64,000 nt of DNA. Origin: Mycobacterium alsense (lineage in GTDB: Bacteria > Actinomycetota > Actinomycetes > Mycobacteriales > Mycobacteriaceae). Below the pieces are notes generated by a model. That model worked only from the letters and a program-made list of their open reading frames with translations, was not told where the DNA came from and made no database searches. This document shows positions 8,829 to 18,308 of the stretch, piece by piece. Numbering within the stretch: position 1 is the first letter of the stretch; the number at the start of each line of letters is the position of its first letter. The DNA lies in the NCBI RefSeq assembly GCF_002086635.1, contig NZ_MVHD01000001.1, positions 186,001-250,000 of the forward strand. Direction: 5' to 3'. A program made the position numbers and the translations under genes.

Positions 8829-9689
8829 ATGCCTGATCTCACCCGCCGGGCGGTGCTGCGGATGGGCGCCGGTGCCAGCCTGGGAGCCGCTGGCATGTTC
8901 GCGTTCAGCGCCCTGTTGGATCCGGTCAGGACGCAAGCCGCGCCGGCGCCGCTGGGCCCCGCCCCGTTCGAGCCGCCGACCGCCGGCACCCTGCCGACCA
9001 AGCTCACCGGCTCGTTCGTGTCGGCCGCCCGCGGGGGCATCAAGACCAACTATGTGATCGCCGTGCCGCCCGGCCAGACCGGGGCGCTGCGGCCGGTGAT
9101 CGCGCTGCACGGCGTGGACGGCGACGCCAACCAGATGCTGGACATGGGAGTCCCGGAGGGCCTGGCCCGGCTGGTCAAGGAGGGCAAGCCGCCGTTCGCG
9201 GTGGTGGGTGTCGACGGCGGCAACACCTATTGGCACAAAAGGGCTTCCGGGGTGGACTCCGGCGCGATGGTCCTCGACGAACTGCTGCCGATGCTGTCCA
9301 CGATGGGTTTCGACACCTCGCGGGTGGGTTTTTTGGGCTGGTCGATGGGCGGGTACGGGGCGCTGCGCCTGGGCGCCAAGCTGGGCCCGTCGCGCACCGC
9401 CGGGATCTGCGCGGTCAGCCCCGCGCTGTACACCTCGTTCGCGGGCAGCGCGCCGGGAGCGTTCGACAACTACGACGACTGGGTGCAGAACAACGTGATG
9501 GGGCTGCCCGCCCTCAACACGATTCCGCTGCGCGTGGACTGCGGCACCTTCGACCGTTTCTATTTCGCCACAAAGCAATTCGTCGGCCAGCTGAAGACCA
9601 AGCCGGCCGGCAGCTTCTCCCTGGGCGGACACGACGTCGGTTACTGGCGCACGCAACTGCCCGGCGAGCTGACCTGGATGGCGACCTAG
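8829..9689 (+). CDS. Tat-exported alpha/beta-hydrolase (esterase-like, antigen 85-like fold)
   Basis: A 286-residue secreted hydrolase. The N-terminus has a twin-arginine signal (TRRAVLRMGAG followed by a hydrophobic stretch ending at about residue 38, RTQAAP). The mature part has the nucleophile elbow GWSMGGYGA, a downstream acidic residue region (VDCGTFDRF) and a catalytic His in SLGGHDVGYW. It resembles Rv0519c in size and position. Substrates are likely lipid or ester compounds outside the membrane, but this is inferred from the fold. It is followed 10 nt later by an acyltransferase gene, suggesting co-transcription. Confidence 0.85.
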   Translation: MPDLTRRAVLRMGAGASLGAAGMFAFSALLDPVRTQAAPAPLGPAPFEPPTAGTLPTKLTGSFVSAARGGIKTNYVIAVPPGQTGALRPVIALHGVDGDANQMLDMGVPEGLARLVKEGKPPFAVVGVDGGNTYWHKRASGVDSGAMVLDELLPMLSTMGFDTSRVGFLGWSMGGYGALRLGAKLGPSRTAGICAVSPALYTSFAGSAPGAFDNYDDWVQNNVMGLPALNTIPLRVDCGTFDRFYFATKQFVGQLKTKPAGSFSLGGHDVGYWRTQLPGELTWMAT

Positions 9690-9698
9690 CCCACGCCG

Positions 9699-11843
9699 AT
9701 GACAGTCCAGGAAGCGGTCGCCAGCAGCCCACGCCGGGTGCAGCGGCGGCCTTCCCGTAAGGGATTCCGCCCGGACATCGAGGGTTTGCGCGCGATCGCG
9801 GTGATCGCGGTCGTGGCGTATCACGCGGGCCTCCCGGGTGTCGCGGGTGGCTACATCGGCGTGGACGTCTTCTTCGTCATCTCCGGCTTCCTCATCACCG
9901 GCCTGCTCTGGCGCGAGGTCACCGGCACCAATACCGTTGCGCTGGGCCGCTTTTACGGCGTGCGGGCCCGGCGCCTGCTGCCGGCCGCGGCCGTCGTCGG
10001 CGCCGCCACCGCCGCAGCCGCGACCATCGCGCTGCCGCCGTTGCAGGCGCGCGCCGTCCTGCTGGACGGCGTCGCCAGCGCCCTGTACGTGGGCAACTAC
10101 CGGTTCGCCGGGCAGGGCACCGACTACCTGGCCCCCGGCGCGCCGTCGCCGTTCCAGCACTACTGGTCGCTGGGTGTCGAGGAACAGTTCTACCTGGTGT
10201 GGCCGGTGCTGATCATCGGCACGGCCTGGCTGGCCCGCCGCCGCAGCGACGGCGCCGCCGCGCGAGCCCTCCCGTACGGGGTGGCGCTGGCGCTGGTCGG
10301 GGCGGCGTCACTGGCGGCGGGCCTGGCGTGGACCCGCACGTCGCCCTCGTGGGCGTTCTTCTCCCTGCCCACCCGCGCCTGGGAGCTGGCCGCCGGCGGG
10401 CTGGTGGCCCTGTCGATCGGCCACTGGCGGCGGCTGCCCCTGCTGCCCGCCGCGATCGTCGGATGGGGTGGTTTGGCTCTCATCGCGCTCACCTGCACGC
10501 AACTGGGCCCCCGCACGCCCTACCCCGGCACCGCGGCGCTGCTGCCCGTGCTGGGCACCGCGCTGGTGATCGGCGCCGGCTGCGCCGCAGGCGGCCTGGG
10601 CGCTGGCCGCCTGCTGTGCCGGCCCGCGATGCGGGCGATCGGCCGGGTGTCCTACTCGTGGTACCTGTGGCACTGGCCCGTGCTGCTGCTGTTGCCGCGG
10701 CTGCTGGGCGAGCCCGACGGGTTGCCGGCCCGGCTGAGCGCCGTGGCCGTCTCGGCCGGGCTGGCCGTGATCACCTTGCACCTGGTCGAAAACCCCGGCC
10801 GGTTCGCCGCCGCGCTGCGCCGATCCGCGCGGGCGAGCCTGGCCGTGGCCGGCGCCGCCAGCGCGGCGGCGGCCTTCGCGTGCGCGCTGCTGCTGACGCT
10901 GACGCCGGTGCCGACCGGTCACGGCGCGGCGGCCCCGAAGGCCAACATCGTCGCGCTGCCCCCCGCTCCTGACCGCGCGGTCGGCCCGGTCGAGCGGGCC
11001 TTCGCGCAGGTGCGCGACGCGGTGGCGGCGTCGGCGGGCCTGCGGGCCGTCCCGGCCAACCTGGACCCGCCGCTCGCGCGGGCCCCGGCCGACAAGGCGG
11101 CCGTCTTCGTCAACGGGTGCGTGCGCTCGTGGCGCGACGTCGGCCAGAGCGAGTGCGCGACTGGCGACACCGCCTCGCCGACGACGGTGGCGCTGGTCGG
11201 CGACTCGCACGCCGCCATGTGGCAGCCGGCATTCCAGCGGGCCGCCGAGCAGCGGCACTGGCGGCTGGAGACGCTGGCCAAGGTGACCTGCCCGCTGCAG
11301 GACCTGCGGATCACCAGCCCGTATCTGGGCCGCGAGTACACCGAGTGCGAACAGTGGCGCGCGCAGATCGTGGACCGGCTGCGGGCCGAGCACCCCCGCC
11401 TGGTGGTGATCGACATGAGCCGCCGCTACGGCGCGGATTTCGGTTTCGTGTCCTATGACCCGGCCTGGATCGACACGCTGGGCCGCACCGTGGCGCTGCT
11501 GCGGCAGGCCGGCGCGACGGTTCTGGTGCTGGGGCCGGCGCCGGATCCGCAGGCTTCCGCCCCCGTCTGCCTGTCGGCACATCTCGACGACGCCGCCGCG
11601 TGCGCGCCGGCGCGGTCGGCCGCGGTGAACGACGGGGGCATCGGCGCCGAGCGGGCGGCGACCAACGCCGCGGGTGGCCAGTACGCCGACCTGACCGACC
11701 TGTTCTGCACCCCCGACCGCTGCCCGATGATCGTCGGGGACACCCTGGTCTTCCGCGACGACAACCACGTGACAACCGAGTACGCGCAGCTGCTGGCGCC
11801 GGTGTTCGGCGCGCTGGCGGACCGCGCCCTGACACCCCGGTGA
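9699..11843 (+). CDS. Acyltransferase 3 fused to SGNH hydrolase domain (OafA-like)
   Basis: A 714-residue membrane enzyme expected to acetylate or acylate an extracytoplasmic glycan or glycolipid. The N-terminal half (residues about 20-390) is an acyltransferase-3 domain with some ten membrane helices, beginning RPDIEGLRAIAVIAVVAYHA and containing FFVISGFLITGLLW and the H-W-P loop (WYLWHWPVLLLLP). The C-terminal half is a soluble SGNH domain with the GDSHAAMW nucleophile block and a terminal Asp-x-x-His pair near RDDNHVTTEYA. The start at 9699 has no clear ribosome binding site. A split version of the same domain pair lies at 36298-38237. Confidence 0.9.
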   Translation: MTVQEAVASSPRRVQRRPSRKGFRPDIEGLRAIAVIAVVAYHAGLPGVAGGYIGVDVFFVISGFLITGLLWREVTGTNTVALGRFYGVRARRLLPAAAVVGAATAAAATIALPPLQARAVLLDGVASALYVGNYRFAGQGTDYLAPGAPSPFQHYWSLGVEEQFYLVWPVLIIGTAWLARRRSDGAAARALPYGVALALVGAASLAAGLAWTRTSPSWAFFSLPTRAWELAAGGLVALSIGHWRRLPLLPAAIVGWGGLALIALTCTQLGPRTPYPGTAALLPVLGTALVIGAGCAAGGLGAGRLLCRPAMRAIGRVSYSWYLWHWPVLLLLPRLLGEPDGLPARLSAVAVSAGLAVITLHLVENPGRFAAALRRSARASLAVAGAASAAAAFACALLLTLTPVPTGHGAAAPKANIVALPPAPDRAVGPVERAFAQVRDAVAASAGLRAVPANLDPPLARAPADKAAVFVNGCVRSWRDVGQSECATGDTASPTTVALVGDSHAAMWQPAFQRAAEQRHWRLETLAKVTCPLQDLRITSPYLGREYTECEQWRAQIVDRLRAEHPRLVVIDMSRRYGADFGFVSYDPAWIDTLGRTVALLRQAGATVLVLGPAPDPQASAPVCLSAHLDDAAACAPARSAAVNDGGIGAERAATNAAGGQYADLTDLFCTPDRCPMIVGDTLVFRDDNHVTTEYAQLLAPVFGALADRALTPR

Positions 11844-11898
11844 ACTCGATGCCGCCCGCGAACGTCTTACCAGTGAAAGGTATTTGGAGGTTTTCGAG

Positions 11899-12015
11899 AT
11901 GAGTGCGCTACTGCTGGCCTGCATTGCGGCCGCCACCCCCGTGGTCGGCGCGGGTCTCATGCAGTTGCAGGCGCGCCTGGAGCGATGGGACTACGAGCGG
12001 CACGCCGAGGACTGA
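11899..12015 (+). CDS. 38-residue small protein with N-terminal hydrophobic helix
   Basis: A tiny open frame starts at the ATG in GAGATGAGTGC, with a strong GGAGG sequence 8 nt upstream. The product starts MSALLLACIAAATPVVGAG, a hydrophobic membrane-inserting segment, and ends with a charged tail LERWDYERHAED. I recall similar short proteins with this tail in several mycobacteria, but their function is unknown to me. The strong ribosome binding site and clean membrane-plus-tail organisation support translation. Confidence 0.7.
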   Translation: MSALLLACIAAATPVVGAGLMQLQARLERWDYERHAED

Positions 12016-12093
12016 CCATCCGCCCGCCCGCGGCCGCGGTCTACGCATTTATGCCGATGTTTTGCGCCTCGTCGCGCCCGCACGCTGGCTAAC

Positions 12094-15000
12094 ATGAGCG
12101 AGATCGATATGCCGCTGGTGGACTGGAGCGAGCAAAGCGTGAGCGAGCTGCCCATTGGGACCGTGACGTTGCTGCTTGCCGACGTCGAAGGCTCCACCCG
12201 GTTGTGGGAAACCCAGTCCGACGTCATGGCGGCCGCGCTCGAGCGCCTCAATCGAACGGTGGACGAGCTGGTCGCCACCCACGGCGGGGTGCGGCCGGTC
12301 GAGCAGGGCGAGGGCGATAGCTTCGTGCTCGCGTTCGCGCGCGCCAGCGACGCCGTGGCCTGCGCCCTCGGGCTGCAACTCGCGCCGCTGGCGCCGATCC
12401 GGCTGCGCATCGGCGTGCACACCGGCGAGGTGCAGTTGCGCGATGCCGGCAACTACGCCGGACCCACCATCAACCGGACCGCGCGGCTGCGCGACCTCGC
12501 GCACGGTGGGCAGACCGTGCTGTCCGGTGCCACCGAACCGTTGGTGGTCGACCGGTTACCGGCCGATGCCTGGTTGACCGATTTGGGTGTCCATCCGCTG
12601 CGCGACCTGCCGCGACCGGAACGTGTCGTGCAACTCAACCACCCCGATTTGCGCAACGACTTCGCGCCGCTGCGCACCGCGAATGACCTTGCAGGAACTC
12701 ATCTTCCAGCCCAGCTGACCAGCTTCGTAGGCCGTGGCTCGCAGGTCGGTGACATCGGGCAGCTGTTGAAGGAGAACAGGCTGGTGACCCTGACCGGCGC
12801 CGGAGGGGTGGGCAAAACCCGGTTGGCGATTCAGGTCGCCGGAGAAGCGGCGCGCGAGTTCGGCGGCGGGGTTTGGTTTGTCGATCTCGCGCCGGTCACC
12901 AATCCGCTCGTCGTGCCCGTCGTCCTGGCGCGCACCCTGGGCCTTGCCGACCAGCCGGGCCGCTCCACCATTGAGACGGTGTCCAAATTCGTCAGCGGCC
13001 GAAAGATTTTGCTGCTCTTGGATAATTGCGAACATCTTCTCGACGCCAGCGCGGCCCTGGCCGTCGCCCTGCTCGAGGCCGGCCCGGATGTCACGGTGCT
13101 GGCCACCAGCCGCGAGCCGATCGGCATCGCCGGGGAGCTGACCTGGCGGGTGCCGTCGCTGTCGGTGGGCGGCGAGGCCGTGTCGTTGTTCGTTGACCGG
13201 GCCCGCCGCACCAGGCCGGATTTCCGCCTCACCGAGGACAATTCGTCCGCGATCGGTGAGATCTGCCGGCGCCTGGACGGCATGCCGCTGGCGATCGAGC
13301 TGGCGGCCGCGCGCACCCGCACCCTGTCGCTGAGCCAGATCGTCGACGGCCTCCACCACAACTTCCGCCTGCTCGCCGGGGGCGCGCGCACCGCGGTACG
13401 CCGCCAGCAGACGCTGCGCGCGTCCATCGACTGGTCGCACGCCATGCTCACCGAGCCGGAACGCATCCTGTTTCGCCGCCTCGCGGTGTTCATGGGCGGC
13501 TTCGACCTCGACGCCGCGCACGCCGCGGGCGCCGACGCCGGCGTGGAGCACTTCCAGCTGATCGATCTGCTCGGGCTGCTGGTGGACAAGTCACTGGTCG
13601 TCGCCGAGGAAATCCAGGGCACGATGCGCTACCGCCTGCTGGAAACCGTGCGCCAGTACGGCCTGGAAAAGCTTGCGGAGTCGGGCGAAGCCGAGGCGGT
13701 GCGGACCCGGCACCGCGACCACTACACCGCCACCGCGGCGACGCAGGAATCTCGGACGGGCGGCGACGGAACGCCGTTGGTGCCCTGGGCCGAACTCGAG
13801 ATGGATAATCTGCGGGCCGCGCACGCGTGGAGTTGCGACGCCGGGGAATTCGAGCCGGCGCTGCGGCTGGTGTCGGCGTTGCAGCGGGTGTGGGTGACGC
13901 GCGGGCGGTTCCGCGAGGGCGTGGCCGGGTTCGCCGCCGTGTTCGACGATGAGCGCTACCGCGACGACGACGTCGCCCACGACATCTGGATACGAGCGGT
14001 CGCCGACGCCGGGCTGCTAGGAGTCTGGTTCTCCGTCCCGTTCAGCCTGCAACGGGCTGAGGAAGCGCTGACCGCGGCGCGCGAACTCGGCGATCGGTCG
14101 CTCATCGTGCACGCGCTGATGACCTGCGGCATGCTGGCCTTCAACGACGCCGAGTTGGCCACGCCGTATTTGGGCGAGGCGGTCGAGTTGGTCCGCGCGT
14201 CGGGCGACCGTTCCGGCCTTTACCTGGTGCGCGCCTACGAATGCTTCGCCCGCAATGCCGCCGGCGACCCCATCGCCTCGCAAGCGGCGGGCGAGGAGGC
14301 GATTGCTGTGGCCGACGCGCTCGGCGACAGCTTCATGTCCCGGTACACCCGGACGTTCCTCGTCGGCTCGCTGGCGCTGCAGGGCAAACTGGCCGAAAGC
14401 CTTCTCGTGGCCCGTTCGCTGGTGGACGAGGCGCGGGCGGCCGGGGACCGCACGATGGAGGCGTTCGGTCTGATGTCCTTGGGGAACCCGCTCGTGTACA
14501 CGGGCGATGCCGCCGCCGCGCGCGCGGCCGCGCAGGCCGCGCTCGAAGTCGGCGCCGCGATGGGGGGCTTCCACGAGGACAGCGTCTATGTGGGCCTGGC
14601 CTATTCCGCGCTGGCCCGTGGCGACGCCGCCGCGGCGAAGGAGTTCTGCGATGCGGCCTGGCGACACACCTATCCGCTGAAGGAACTGTTCACCCGGAGC
14701 CTGGTACCGATGGCCGAGGCGGCCATGTGCTGCGGCGATCTGAGCGCCGCCCGCGGCTGGGCGGACGGCACCGTCGCGGTCGTCCCGGGGGCCTACCGGG
14801 CGTGGGCCCTTATCGCGCGCGCCCGCGTCGCGATGGCCCAGGGCGAGCCGCAGCAGGCCGAGCGCGACCTGCACCACGCCATCGAGGTCGCCGAGCGCAC
14901 CGGCGGGTACCTGCGCCTGCCCGATGCGCTCGAATGCCTGGCCGGGCTGGTTGGCGACCCCGAGCACGCCGCGCGCCTGTTCGGCGCGGCCGAGGGCATG

Positions 15001-15384
15001 CGACAGCGGCACGGCGAGGTGCGCTTCAAGGTCTTCCAAGAGGACTATGACGCGTCGGTCGCGGCGGTGCGTGATGCGTTGGGGGGACAGGGGTCCTTTG
15101 ACGTCGCCTGGTCTGAAGGAAGCGCGCTTACCACCGGCGAGGCCATCGCCTACGCGCGGCGCGGCCGCGGGGCGCGCGGGCGCCCGGCCAGCGGCTGGGA
15201 GTCCCTGACGCCCAGCGAGCGCGACGTCGTTCGGTTGGTGGGAGAAGGGCTGTCCAACAAAGACATTGCCGCCCGGTTGTTCATCTCGCCGCGCACCGTG
15301 CATTCGCACCTTACGCATGTCTACGCGAAGCTCGGGGTGTCGTCGCGGGTGCAACTCCTCCGCGAAGCCGACCGGCACGCCTAG
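12094..15384 (+). CDS. Nucleotide cyclase-domain / NTPase / LuxR-type transcriptional regulator
   Basis: A 1096-residue multidomain regulator. Residues about 20-180 form a class III adenylate/guanylate cyclase domain with metal-binding Asp in LLLADVEGSTRLWE (D30) and GEGDSF (D75). Residues about 205-480 form an AAA/NB-ARC-like NTPase with P-loop GAGGVGKTR (about 232-240) and Walker B LLLLDNCEH. A long TPR-like helical region follows. Residues about 1037-1096 are a LuxR helix-turn-helix (LTPSERDVVRLVGEGLSNKDIAARL). M. tuberculosis has several paralogues of this type (Rv0386, Rv1358, Rv2488c). The trigger and target genes are unknown; it sits next to the catabolic locus. Confidence 0.92.
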   Translation: MSEIDMPLVDWSEQSVSELPIGTVTLLLADVEGSTRLWETQSDVMAAALERLNRTVDELVATHGGVRPVEQGEGDSFVLAFARASDAVACALGLQLAPLAPIRLRIGVHTGEVQLRDAGNYAGPTINRTARLRDLAHGGQTVLSGATEPLVVDRLPADAWLTDLGVHPLRDLPRPERVVQLNHPDLRNDFAPLRTANDLAGTHLPAQLTSFVGRGSQVGDIGQLLKENRLVTLTGAGGVGKTRLAIQVAGEAAREFGGGVWFVDLAPVTNPLVVPVVLARTLGLADQPGRSTIETVSKFVSGRKILLLLDNCEHLLDASAALAVALLEAGPDVTVLATSREPIGIAGELTWRVPSLSVGGEAVSLFVDRARRTRPDFRLTEDNSSAIGEICRRLDGMPLAIELAAARTRTLSLSQIVDGLHHNFRLLAGGARTAVRRQQTLRASIDWSHAMLTEPERILFRRLAVFMGGFDLDAAHAAGADAGVEHFQLIDLLGLLVDKSLVVAEEIQGTMRYRLLETVRQYGLEKLAESGEAEAVRTRHRDHYTATAATQESRTGGDGTPLVPWAELEMDNLRAAHAWSCDAGEFEPALRLVSALQRVWVTRGRFREGVAGFAAVFDDERYRDDDVAHDIWIRAVADAGLLGVWFSVPFSLQRAEEALTAARELGDRSLIVHALMTCGMLAFNDAELATPYLGEAVELVRASGDRSGLYLVRAYECFARNAAGDPIASQAAGEEAIAVADALGDSFMSRYTRTFLVGSLALQGKLAESLLVARSLVDEARAAGDRTMEAFGLMSLGNPLVYTGDAAAARAAAQAALEVGAAMGGFHEDSVYVGLAYSALARGDAAAAKEFCDAAWRHTYPLKELFTRSLVPMAEAAMCCGDLSAARGWADGTVAVVPGAYRAWALIARARVAMAQGEPQQAERDLHHAIEVAERTGGYLRLPDALECLAGLVGDPEHAARLFGAAEGMRQRHGEVRFKVFQEDYDASVAAVRDALGGQGSFDVAWSEGSALTTGEAIAYARRGRGARGRPASGWESLTPSERDVVRLVGEGLSNKDIAARLFISPRTVHSHLTHVYAKLGVSSRVQLLREADRHA

Positions 15385-15407
15385 CGTTGCGCCGAATGTG
15401 AAGCTAC

Positions 15408-15429
15408 CGCGATAATTTTCGCGATTTTT
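15408..15429 (+). terminator. Probable intrinsic terminator after the LuxR-type gene
   Basis: A short stem CGCGA/TCGCG with the AT-rich loop TAATTT is followed directly by ATTTTT on the plus strand, 24 nt after the stop of the LuxR-type gene. Such a T-run is rare in this GC-rich sequence. It lies between two convergent genes and would separate their transcription. The stem is only 5 bp, so strength is uncertain. Confidence 0.5.
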
Positions 15430-15469
15430 CGCAGCAGCTGCACGCTCGGCGAGGGCGGCGCCCCCGAGC

Positions 15470-17104
15470 TCACGCCAGCCGTTTGGCGGCCAACTCGCGA
15501 AGCTCGCCGGCCTTGATCTTGGCGTTGCCGGTCACCGCCACCTCGTCCTCACGGAAGAACAGCACATGACGGGGCACCTTGTAGCTCGCCAGGCGCTGGC
15601 GCAGGAAACCCAAAAGCTCTTCGGTGTCGACGATCACGCCGTCGTGCGGCACCACGCAGGCGACGACGGCCTCGCCGAGCGTCTCGTGCGGAACGCCGAC
15701 GGTCTGCGCCACCTTGACGCCGGGGTGCGCCATCAGGGCCTCGTCGACCTCGCGGGGCGAGACATTGGCCCCGCCGGTCTTGATGATGTCGGTGAGCCGG
15801 CCCTGCCAGTACAGCCGGCCCTCGTCGTCGAGGTAGCCGCCGTCACCGGTGGGGAAAAAGCCCTCGGCGTCGAGGGTTTCGTCGAGCGGCACGCCGATGT
15901 AGCCGAGCATCAGGGTGGGGCCCTTGACGTGGATCTCGCCCGGCTGGCCGCGGGCCACGATGGCGCCGGTCAGCGGGTCGGTGATCTTGAGGGTCACGCC
16001 CGGCAGCGCCACCCCGAAGCTGTCGGCGTGGACGTCGGGCGGGGTGTTGGCGGGGTAACCCGTTGTGATCGTGAACGTTTCGGTGTTGCCGTAGGCGTGC
16101 CCGGGCTCGTGCCACTCGCCCGACACCGTGGGATGGTGGGCGATCGGGGTCTTGAAGTCCGCGAACCGCACGCTGCTCAGATCCACCCGGTCCCAGTTGG
16201 GCGCGCCCTCCAGCTGGGCCCACTGGTGCGGCCAGGCGAATGGGAAGTTCACCCGCTCGGCCTGCATGAGCTCGAGCGCCTCGGCCGCGTCGAACGTCGA
16301 CTGCAGCACCAGCGCCCCGCCGCTGGCCAGCGTCGAGCCGAGCACCATGGCAAAATTGCCGGACCAGAAAAAGCCGTTCGCGGTCCATCCCCGGACGTGG
16401 TCGTCCGGGGTGAACCCGTACATGCGCCGGAAACGCCAGAGCTGGATGCACACGCCGCGATGCGCGCTGAGGATGCCCTTGGGCTTGCTCGTAGAGCCCG
16501 ACGAGAAGAACAGCACGGCGGGGTCGCTGGGCAGCGCGGCCGCGGCGGTCGCCTGGACCAACTCGCGGGGTACCGCGTCGCCGGACGCCAGAAACTCGTC
16601 CCAGGATTCGATGCCCTCCGCCGGCTCGCCGACCGCGACGAGGCGACGCAGGAAGGGATAGTTCGCCGGGTCCAGCCCGGCCAGGATGGCCGCGAAGTCC
16701 TTCGATGGCACCTTGCGCTCGAACAGCAGTACCGAAACGGCCGACGCCCGCAGCAGGTAGTCCAGCTCGGACGGCGTGGAAAACGTGCTGAGGGTGACGG
16801 CCAGCCCGCCCGCCAGCGACGTACCGAACACCGCGGCAAGCCATTCCGGCCGGTTGGTCATCAGGATCCCGACGCGGCCGTCCTTGCCCAGCCCGCAGCC
16901 GCGCAGCGCGCGCGCCACCTCCATCGCGCGTTCCCACAGCTGCGCGTACGTCCAGCGCACGACGCCGTCGGCGGTGCGCCACACCACCGCCTCCCGCTCG
17001 CCGTACGCCCGCGTCACCTCGCGCAGGAAGCCGGGCAGCGTCAGCGGCCCCAGCCCAGGCTCCTCCGCGAGGGGCGGCCCGGACACCATCGAAAGCTGTT
17101 GCAT
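15470..17104 (-). CDS. Acyl-CoA synthetase (AMP-forming), last gene of the ten-gene catabolic operon
   Basis: A 544-residue adenylate-forming ligase that should activate a carboxylic acid to its CoA thioester. The phosphate-binding loop reads FFSSGSTSKPKG, a variant of the usual YTSGTTGxPKG. Downstream come YGNTETF and the hinge GRLTDIIKTGGANVSPREVD, and the C-terminal catalytic lysine lies in TGNAKIKAGEL. The ATG at 17104 is 2 nt after the stop of the MaoC-type gene, so it is in the same transcript. The substrate is unknown; related mycobacterial proteins are named FadD. Confidence 0.9.
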   Translation of the reverse strand: MQQLSMVSGPPLAEEPGLGPLTLPGFLREVTRAYGEREAVVWRTADGVVRWTYAQLWERAMEVARALRGCGLGKDGRVGILMTNRPEWLAAVFGTSLAGGLAVTLSTFSTPSELDYLLRASAVSVLLFERKVPSKDFAAILAGLDPANYPFLRRLVAVGEPAEGIESWDEFLASGDAVPRELVQATAAAALPSDPAVLFFSSGSTSKPKGILSAHRGVCIQLWRFRRMYGFTPDDHVRGWTANGFFWSGNFAMVLGSTLASGGALVLQSTFDAAEALELMQAERVNFPFAWPHQWAQLEGAPNWDRVDLSSVRFADFKTPIAHHPTVSGEWHEPGHAYGNTETFTITTGYPANTPPDVHADSFGVALPGVTLKITDPLTGAIVARGQPGEIHVKGPTLMLGYIGVPLDETLDAEGFFPTGDGGYLDDEGRLYWQGRLTDIIKTGGANVSPREVDEALMAHPGVKVAQTVGVPHETLGEAVVACVVPHDGVIVDTEELLGFLRQRLASYKVPRHVLFFREDEVAVTGNAKIKAGELRELAAKRLA

Positions 17105-17106
17105 CG

Positions 17107-18297
17107 CTACAGCGGCAGCTCGACCTCGGCCGTGCAACCCACCAGCATGTCCCCGTTCTGGTTGGTCAGGCGCAGCTTCACCTGTACGAGCGGCACGCCC
17201 CACGTCGACTCCGGTTGCTTGTCGACGATCTCGGCGTCGAAATAGGTGACGTCGCCCTCGAAGGCGGGCGTGCGGAAGTCGGCCTTGGAGTGGCGCACCA
17301 TGCCGTCGTGGCCGGCCCAGTACGCGAGGTAGTCGGTGCACCACGCGCCCATCGTCGCGCCGTAGCCGTAGGCGCGCGCCATGCCGACCTCGCTGGCCCG
17401 CTCGGCATCGATGTGCCCGCGCGAGGGGCCGACGTACAACCCGTCGCGCTTGCGCGGGTCGATCTTCGCGTCCTCCTCGTCGAACGCGAAGTCCTTGCCC
17501 CAGCCCGGATCCTGATACACCCAGGGGTCCTCGATGCCCGGCGGCGCCACCCATTCGAAGGTGCCCCAGATGTTGAACAGGAAGGCGCGGTATTCGGTGG
17601 TGAAGCTCGCGATGCTGTGCGGGCCGATCACCCGGCGCGGCAGCGTGTCCCCGACCTTCACCTCGTCGAAGCGCGGCGAGACGCCCAGCCGGTTGGACTC
17701 GAGCCATTCCCGGCGGAGCCGCTCGACGGCCTCGAGCTCCGGCTGCGTCCAGCGTTTGATCTCGCCCAGCTGGTTTTCGAACATCCCGCGCTTGGTCGCC
17801 TCCTCGTAGAGGTAGCGGATGGCGGTGGACCGCTCGCGTGCCACCAGGGCGCCGTGCTGGTTGGTGTGGACGGTGTCACCCCGCGAGAACATCGTGGGGC
17901 CGGCGAATTTCGTCTCGGTCACCTTGTAGTCGTGGAACCGGCGCTGCTGGAACAACTTGTCGCCGGGCCGCACCGGGCAGCCGTAGAACCACCATTCCTC
18001 GCCGCCGAAGATCAAGTGGCTGTTGGGAATGTGGCCCACGCACGCCGGCGCGGCGCCGTGCCCGTAGTCCAGGGCCACCGCGATGGACTGCGGCGCGACG
18101 ATCCCGCCGAACTTCGAGGCGCGGGCGAACTGCTCGTCCCAGTGCAGCGGGTTGGGGTAGTCCATCGCCATCACCCAGCGCCGAATGTCCGAGGAACTAC
18201 AGGGATCCCACAGCTGTCCCCCGCCCACCGGCTTACCCACCCGGTGATCGACGTCGGACAGATCCAGCTGGACGCTCTTGGCGCCGCTATCAGCCAT
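17107..18297 (-). CDS. MaoC-type double hotdog hydratase
   Basis: A 396-residue protein with two hotdog domains, expected to hydrate enoyl-CoA or act as a related dehydratase. The N-terminal domain has a hydratase-like motif (YPNPLHWDEQFARASKFGGIVAP, residues about 51-73) and the C-terminal domain holds a second hotdog fold (AYGYGATMGAW and RTPAFEGDVTYFDAEIV). The ATG at 18297 is preceded by GGGACGGGAG; a GTG at 18309 that overlaps the upstream stop would give 400 residues. It lies between an enoyl-CoA reductase and an acyl-CoA synthetase, which fits processing of an unsaturated CoA intermediate. Confidence 0.82.
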   Translation of the reverse strand: MADSGAKSVQLDLSDVDHRVGKPVGGGQLWDPCSSSDIRRWVMAMDYPNPLHWDEQFARASKFGGIVAPQSIAVALDYGHGAAPACVGHIPNSHLIFGGEEWWFYGCPVRPGDKLFQQRRFHDYKVTETKFAGPTMFSRGDTVHTNQHGALVARERSTAIRYLYEEATKRGMFENQLGEIKRWTQPELEAVERLRREWLESNRLGVSPRFDEVKVGDTLPRRVIGPHSIASFTTEYRAFLFNIWGTFEWVAPPGIEDPWVYQDPGWGKDFAFDEEDAKIDPRKRDGLYVGPSRGHIDAERASEVGMARAYGYGATMGAWCTDYLAYWAGHDGMVRHSKADFRTPAFEGDVTYFDAEIVDKQPESTWGVPLVQVKLRLTNQNGDMLVGCTAEVELPL

Positions 18298-18308
18298 CTC
18301 CCGTCCCA

